Source of the DNA: an uncultured Candidatus Altimarinota bacterium
GTDB lineage: Bacteria > Patescibacteriota > Gracilibacteria > BD1-5 > UBA2023
Length of the DNA stretch: 9,032 bases
Reading direction: 5' to 3'
NCBI GenBank assembly: GCA_938036655.1
Contig: CALHQS010000031.1
Location: 1-9,032 of the forward strand
Position 1 is the first letter of the stretch; each line of letters opens with the position of its first letter. Shown here in pieces: positions 5,790-9,032 of this stretch. The notes under the pieces are model-generated. The model searched no databases and was not told the origin of the DNA. It saw only the letters and a list, made by a program, of their open reading frames with translations. A program made the position numbers and the translations under genes.

Positions 5790-7911
5790 GAATCATCTCC
5801 AAAAAATTTTCGATTGAAAGGACTTGCACACCAAGGTTTTGCGCTTTTTCCAACTTGCTTCCAGCCTTTTCTCAGGCAATCAGAAAATCCAAATTTTTGG
5901 AAACATTCGTTCGAATCTCACCACCATTTTGCTCAATCAATGCATGAATCTCGTCACGAGAATATTTTTCAAAACTTCCCGTCACACAAAATGATTTCCC
6001 ATCCAAAACGGAAGAATCTGATTTTTTCTGATGAACAAATGAAAAATGGAGTTCTTGGAAAAAATTTTCTACTATTTTTCAATTGTCACTCATAAAATTT
6101 ACGAACGCGCGAGCTGTCTCGGGGCCAATATCTGCCAGATTCAACAAATCCTCCTCTGTCACGACGAATATTTTTTCTAGAAGCGCATCTCGATCAGAAA
6201 CATCAGAAAATAGCTGAGCAATTTGTTTCGCTGTTTTTTTACCAACATTCGGAATACCAAGTGCCACTAATGCACGATCTAATGTAGTATTTCGCGCATT
6301 TTCAATAGCCCCAAAGAGATTATTCACAGATTTTTCTTTGTAGCCCTCAATTTCGAGAAGCGATTCACGATATTTTTTTAATGAAAAAACCGAGGCAAAA
6401 TCAGTAATCCATCATAACTCAAGAAACAGCTCAATTTGTTTTTCTCCAAGTCCATCAATATTCATAGCTTGCTTGGAAACAAACATTTCAAGCTGCCCCT
6501 GAATTTTGGCTGGACAATGCTTATTTGGACAGTAAATTGCCACTTTCCCCTCCTCTTGTTCTAATCATGTTGAGCAAATAGGGCAAGTCTCTGGTGGGAA
6601 TACCTCCTTTTCAGAACCGTCGCGTACATCAACAATAACAGATACTATCTCAGGTATTACTTCGCCCGCTCGCATAATAAAAACCGAATCTCCTTCTCTC
6701 ACTCACTTTTTGACAAGTTCATCATAATTATGGAGTGTTGCTCGTTTCACGATCACACCCGTCACATCAACAGGCTCAAGATTTGCTACGGGCGTTACCG
6801 CGCCAGTTCTTCCTACTGAATGTTCGATAGAAATCACTTTGGTACGCACTTGCTTGGCTGGAAATTTATACGCTATAGAGTATCTTGGGTGATGCTCTGT
6901 TCTTCATAAAATATCCCACATTTTCATATCATCCAGCTTAATAACCATGCCATCGATATCAAAGTCAAAATAATTTTTTTGCTCTGTATTAGCTTTTTCT
7001 GACAGATACCACTTCGTTTCCCGTTCAATCACCTGAATCAAATGATTGATACCTTTTACGATTTTAAAGGAAAAATCTTGACGTTCAAAACCCCACTTTT
7101 CAAGCAATTCCATCATCTCATGATACGAAGAAATACTAAAATTTCCATCAATATTTTGCTCAATTTGTGGTATTGCATAAGCAAAAAATTCAAGGCTTCG
7201 TGTGCGAGTAATCAATGGATTAATCTGACGCAATGAGCCAGAAGCCGCATTACGAGGGTTAGCAAAAAGCTTTTCTCATGCCGAAAGTCGCTCAGCATTC
7301 ACTCGATCAAATGTTTTACGACTCATCATCACTTCCCCACGAATCTCCATTCTTTCAATACTCCTGAGAGCATCAATTTTTTTGGGAATATTTGCAATTT
7401 CCATAACTCCCAGCGTAACATCCTCTCCCTCTACACCGCTTCCGCGCGTCACGCCCTGCACCAAAACACCATACTGATACACAAGTGCCAAACCAAGACC
7501 ATCATATTTTGGTTGAATATAATAATCAAAATCTCTCAGATTTTGTAAATTCTTCCGTAAAATATTTCTCATTCGTTCCTCAAAATCACGAACTTCCCCA
7601 GCAGAATAGGTATTATCCAAGGAAATCATCGGATAAATATGTCGCACTTTTTGAAATTGTTCGCTCGTCAAAATAGCTAATCGAGCGGTTGGTGAATCTT
7701 CATCCATCATATCAAAATCCGCTTCTAGTCGAGCTAAAGCATGAAATAATTGATCGTATTCCATATCGGAAATGATAGGTGATTCTTCCTGATGATACAG
7801 ACGATTGTGTTCGCGAATAGCCTCTCGCAACATCAAAATATCCTCTTTTTTCAGAAGATGCAGACGACTCAAAAAATCGTTTGAAATACATAAAAGTTGT
7901 GATTTTTTCAT
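5785..7911 (-). CDS. ligA: NAD+-dependent DNA ligase LigA, 708 aa, with seven UGA=Gly codons
   Basis: Seals nicks in replication and repair using NAD+. Domains in order: Ia/adenylation start with EHNRLYHQEESPIISDMEYDQL; adenylation motif PKYDGLG with the AMP-accepting Lys135; EIRGEVMM; NPRNAASGSLRQ; DGMVIKLDD; AYKFPAKQ; the OB fold with VGRTGAVTPVANLEPV; a zinc finger (Cys443, Cys446, Cys460, Cys466); helix-hairpin-helix region with ALGIPNVGKKTA and DIGPETA; and a BRCT domain (about 630-708, VLDGKSFCVTGSF). Seven in-frame TGA codons (minus strand, lowest plus-strand bases 7276, 6904, 6703, 6565, 6412, 6079, 5872) give Gly212, 336, 403, 449, 500, 611 and 680. I translated the frame through all gaps and found no TAA, TAG or frameshift. 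The start at 7911 is preferred over 7938 because a TATAAT box lies between them; this leaves an N-terminus about 20 residues longer than E. coli LigA. It ends in a terminator shared with the convergent gene. Confidence 0.96.
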
Positions 7912-7926
7912 AAAAATTTTTTGCAA

Positions 7927-7932
7927 ATTATA
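7927..7932 (-). promoter_or_regulatory. -10 box of the ligA promoter
   Basis: TATAAT on the minus strand (7932-7927), 15 bases before the ATG at 7911. A -35 is not clear (TTTTCT at 7955-7950 with a 17-base spacer is the best). The leader would be about 10 bases. This position argues against the in-frame ATG at 7938 as the start. Confidence 0.5.
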
Positions 7933-8017
7933 TAACATTTTCTAAAAAAAGAAAATAATTTTCGAAATTCAAAATTAGCACCTGAATAATATGAGTGATA
8001 ATTTTTAGAAAAAATAT

Positions 8018-8045
8018 TTGTCTTTTCAAAAAAAATCAATATAAT
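8018..8045 (+). promoter_or_regulatory. promoter of trigger factor
   Basis: TTGTCT (8018-8023) and a perfect TATAAT (8040-8045) with a 16-base spacer. The leader of about 35 bases is nearly all T and A, ending in a T-run directly before the ATG at 8088. Confidence 0.65.
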
Positions 8046-8087
8046 ACGCGTGTTTAATTTTTTAGACAATTTTAATTTTTATTTTTT

Positions 8088-8504
8088 ATGCAAACAACAG
8101 TTACGAAAAAAAGTCCGTTTCTTTTGTCTATTGAGGTAAAAGAATCTGGTGCAGAATTCGAAAAAGCGCAAAAATTGGCTATTGAAGATTTCCGAAAAAA
8201 TGGAAAAATCAATGGATTCAAGCCAGGAACAGCGCCAGATAACGTTATTATTAAGCAATTTGGTCAGTCAGCGATTGATCAGCACGCAGTAGACATTATC
8301 ATTGATAAAATCTACCCAAAAATTTTGAAAAAAGAAAATATTATTCCGGTTGCACCAGGAAATATCACAGAATTGAAGAGCACTAATCCTCTTGAATTCG
8401 TGATTGAAGTAGAAATTTTCCCAGAAGTTACGATTGATGAGAAAAAACTCGACGCCATCAAAGTGAAAAAAACCAATTTCAAAGTCTTGAAAAAAGAAAT
8501 TGAT
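8088..8504 (+). CDS. tig: trigger factor, N-terminal ribosome-binding domain, cut off by a chimeric join
   Basis: Ribosome-associated chaperone that also has a peptidyl-prolyl isomerase domain. The visible ~139 residues are the N-terminal tail-binding domain: a first strand TTVTKKSPFLLSIEVKES, AEFEKAQKLAIEDFRK, the ribosome-docking signature NGFKPGTAP (family consensus GFRxGKxP), the VIIKQFGQSAIDQHAVDIIIDKI helix, and PLEFVIEVEIFPEVTI leading into the linker before the isomerase domain. Normal trigger factor continues for about 300 more residues; here the frame passes into an unrelated capsule-export protein. The end given is nominal; the true join lies somewhere within 8481-8520. The start has the same T-rich context as the other CPR genes. 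The intact gene presumably exists in the source organism, outside this window. Confidence 0.9.
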
Positions 8505-8520
8505 GAACAGATTCGTCAAT
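8481..8520. other. chimeric junction between CPR and Pasteurellaceae-like DNA
   Basis: Upstream the frame encodes trigger factor; downstream it encodes the C-terminal part of a BexC/KpsE/CtrB-type protein. The bridging residues KKEIDEQIRQL would fit either protein (a charged helix occurs at this point in both), which suggests joining at a short shared sequence and prevents exact placement. No insertion sequence, terminator or integration signal is present at the join. Confidence 0.85.
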
Positions 8521-8813
8521 TATCAGGAAATAGTAATTCTGCTGCAACACAAACTGCAGAATATCAACGTCTGGTTTTAGAAAATGAATTAGCGCAACAG
8601 CAAATGACTGCTGCAATGACATCGTTACAAAACACTCGTGGAGAAGCTGATCGCCAACAACTTTATTTGGAAGTCATTAGCCAACCAAGTAAACCGGACT
8701 GGGCACTAGAACCAAACCGAATTTACAACATCGTTGCAACCTTTATTATTGGATTAATGTTATATGGTGTGTTGAGCTTGCTCATTGCCAGCATAAGAGA
8801 GCATAAAAACTAA
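8505..8813 (+). pseudogene. bexC: 3' fragment of a capsule polysaccharide export inner-membrane protein gene (BexC/KpsE/CtrB family)
   Basis: BexC-type proteins are inner-membrane, periplasm-spanning co-polymerase/adaptor proteins of ABC-dependent group 2 capsule export. The fragment shows the end of the periplasmic coiled coil (AEYQRLVLENELAQQQMTAA and on through RGEADRQQLYLEVISQP), the Pro-rich KPDWALEPNRIYN motif typical just before the membrane, a single C-terminal transmembrane helix (ATFIIGLMLYGVLSLLIASI), and the short REHKN cytoplasmic end. Roughly the first three quarters of the protein are missing because the sequence switches to trigger factor. It ends in TAA overlapping the next ATG (TAATG), the usual bexC-bexB coupling. 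The protein closely resembles Haemophilus-type BexC. It is not a decayed gene of the CPR host but foreign sequence joined in frame; the start coordinate is nominal. Confidence 0.85.
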
Positions 8814-9032
8814 TGCAATATGGTGATAAAACAACGTTTAAAGAGTCATTAGCTATCCAAGGGCGGGTAATTAACGCGTTACTCATGCGTGAAATAATCA
8901 CTCGCTATGGGCGTCAAAATATTGGCTTTTTGTGGCTATTCGTTGAGCCTTTGCTCATGACTTTTTTTATTGTGATGATGTGGAAATTTATTCGCGCAGA
9001 TAAATTTTCTACTTTAAATATGATTGCTTTCG
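8813..9032 (+). CDS. bexB: capsule polysaccharide ABC-2 type permease, N-terminal part, runs off the window
   Basis: Inner-membrane permease of the ABC transporter that exports group 2 capsule polysaccharide, working with BexA (ATPase), BexC and the outer-membrane BexD. The 73 visible residues begin MQYGDKTTFKESLAIQGRVI, then ALLMREIITRYGRQNIGFLW, the conserved ABC-2 entry region with Arg-Tyr-Gly, and the first membrane helix (LFVEPLLMTFFIVMMWKF). This is a near match to BexB/KpsM/CtrC proteins, especially those of Haemophilus-type Pasteurellaceae. The ATG overlaps the bexC TAA by one base, showing translational coupling in the bex order C-B. Base composition is slightly richer in G+C than the CPR part, and no in-frame TGA is used. 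Confidence 0.92.
   Translation, partial: MQYGDKTTFKESLAIQGRVINALLMREIITRYGRQNIGFLWLFVEPLLMTFFIVMMWKFIRADKFSTLNMIAF

Noticed and set aside
5785..7911. ligA as a fragmented pseudogene
   Set aside because: I translated the complete frame, including the stretches between open reading frames, and found only seven TGA codons and intact catalytic, zinc-finger, HhH and BRCT motifs.
8088..8813. A real 241-aa trigger factor-BexC fusion protein
   Set aside because: It joins part of a cytosolic chaperone domain to the tail of a membrane capsule protein from a distant lineage with that protein's own operon partner following; a sequence chimera is far more likely.
1..9032. tRNA, rRNA, CRISPR array, transposase or prophage genes
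   Set aside because: I looked for cloverleaf-like sequence, regularly spaced repeats and recognisable transposase or integrase motifs and found none.

Overview
The first ~8.5 kb come from a Candidate Phyla Radiation bacterium that reads UGA as glycine (genetic code 25; Absconditabacteria/SR1 or Gracilibacteria/BD1-5). Two conserved genes, an ABC-F ATPase and NAD+-dependent DNA ligase, are cut up by in-frame TGA codons. They become full-length and motif-perfect only when each TGA is read as Gly, often at a position where the family has a conserved Gly (for example GEKLFANPRN and ILGRTEHHPR in LigA, RFRAGSRA in the ABC-F). Every gene whose stop lies in this part ends in TAA, the DNA is AT-rich, and genes are packed with short spacers and shared terminators. 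I cannot tell SR1 from BD1-5 from this window.

Layout: an orphan 156-aa protein (77-547, +) converges on a two-gene minus-strand operon of a phosphomannomutase-like HAD phosphatase (2496-1726) followed by a YvcK/CofD-like protein (1716-571). Divergent from that operon is an ABC-F gene (2599-4491, +), which carries a 61-codon in-frame insertion between the signature motif and Walker B of its second ATPase domain. Next come ribosomal protein bL25 (4584-4856), a thioredoxin-fold protein that has lost its CXXC but has a Cys/Gly-rich tail (4971-5303), and a small helical hypothetical protein (5386-5754), each with its own promoter. ligA follows on the minus strand (7911-5785), and trigger factor (tig) starts divergently at 8088. 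There is no gene-free stretch over 300 bases, and I saw no tRNA, rRNA or CRISPR array.

At about 8481-8520 trigger factor stops in mid-domain. The frame continues into the C-terminus of a BexC/KpsE/CtrB-type capsule export protein, followed by the start of BexB (ABC-2 capsule permease), closely resembling the bexC-bexB order of Haemophilus-type Pasteurellaceae. This is almost certainly a chimeric join (metagenome assembly or single-cell amplification) rather than a real gene fusion. The last ~520 bases should not be attributed to the CPR organism; together the two parts fit an oral or upper-airway sample.

The points most worth a second look are the ABC-F insertion (an 8-bp flanking direct repeat, a 16-bp internal repeat, a hairpin and three UGA-Gly codons), the uneven use of UGA among genes, the T-rich start-codon context without Shine-Dalgarno sites, and the redox protein with a displaced cysteine cluster.
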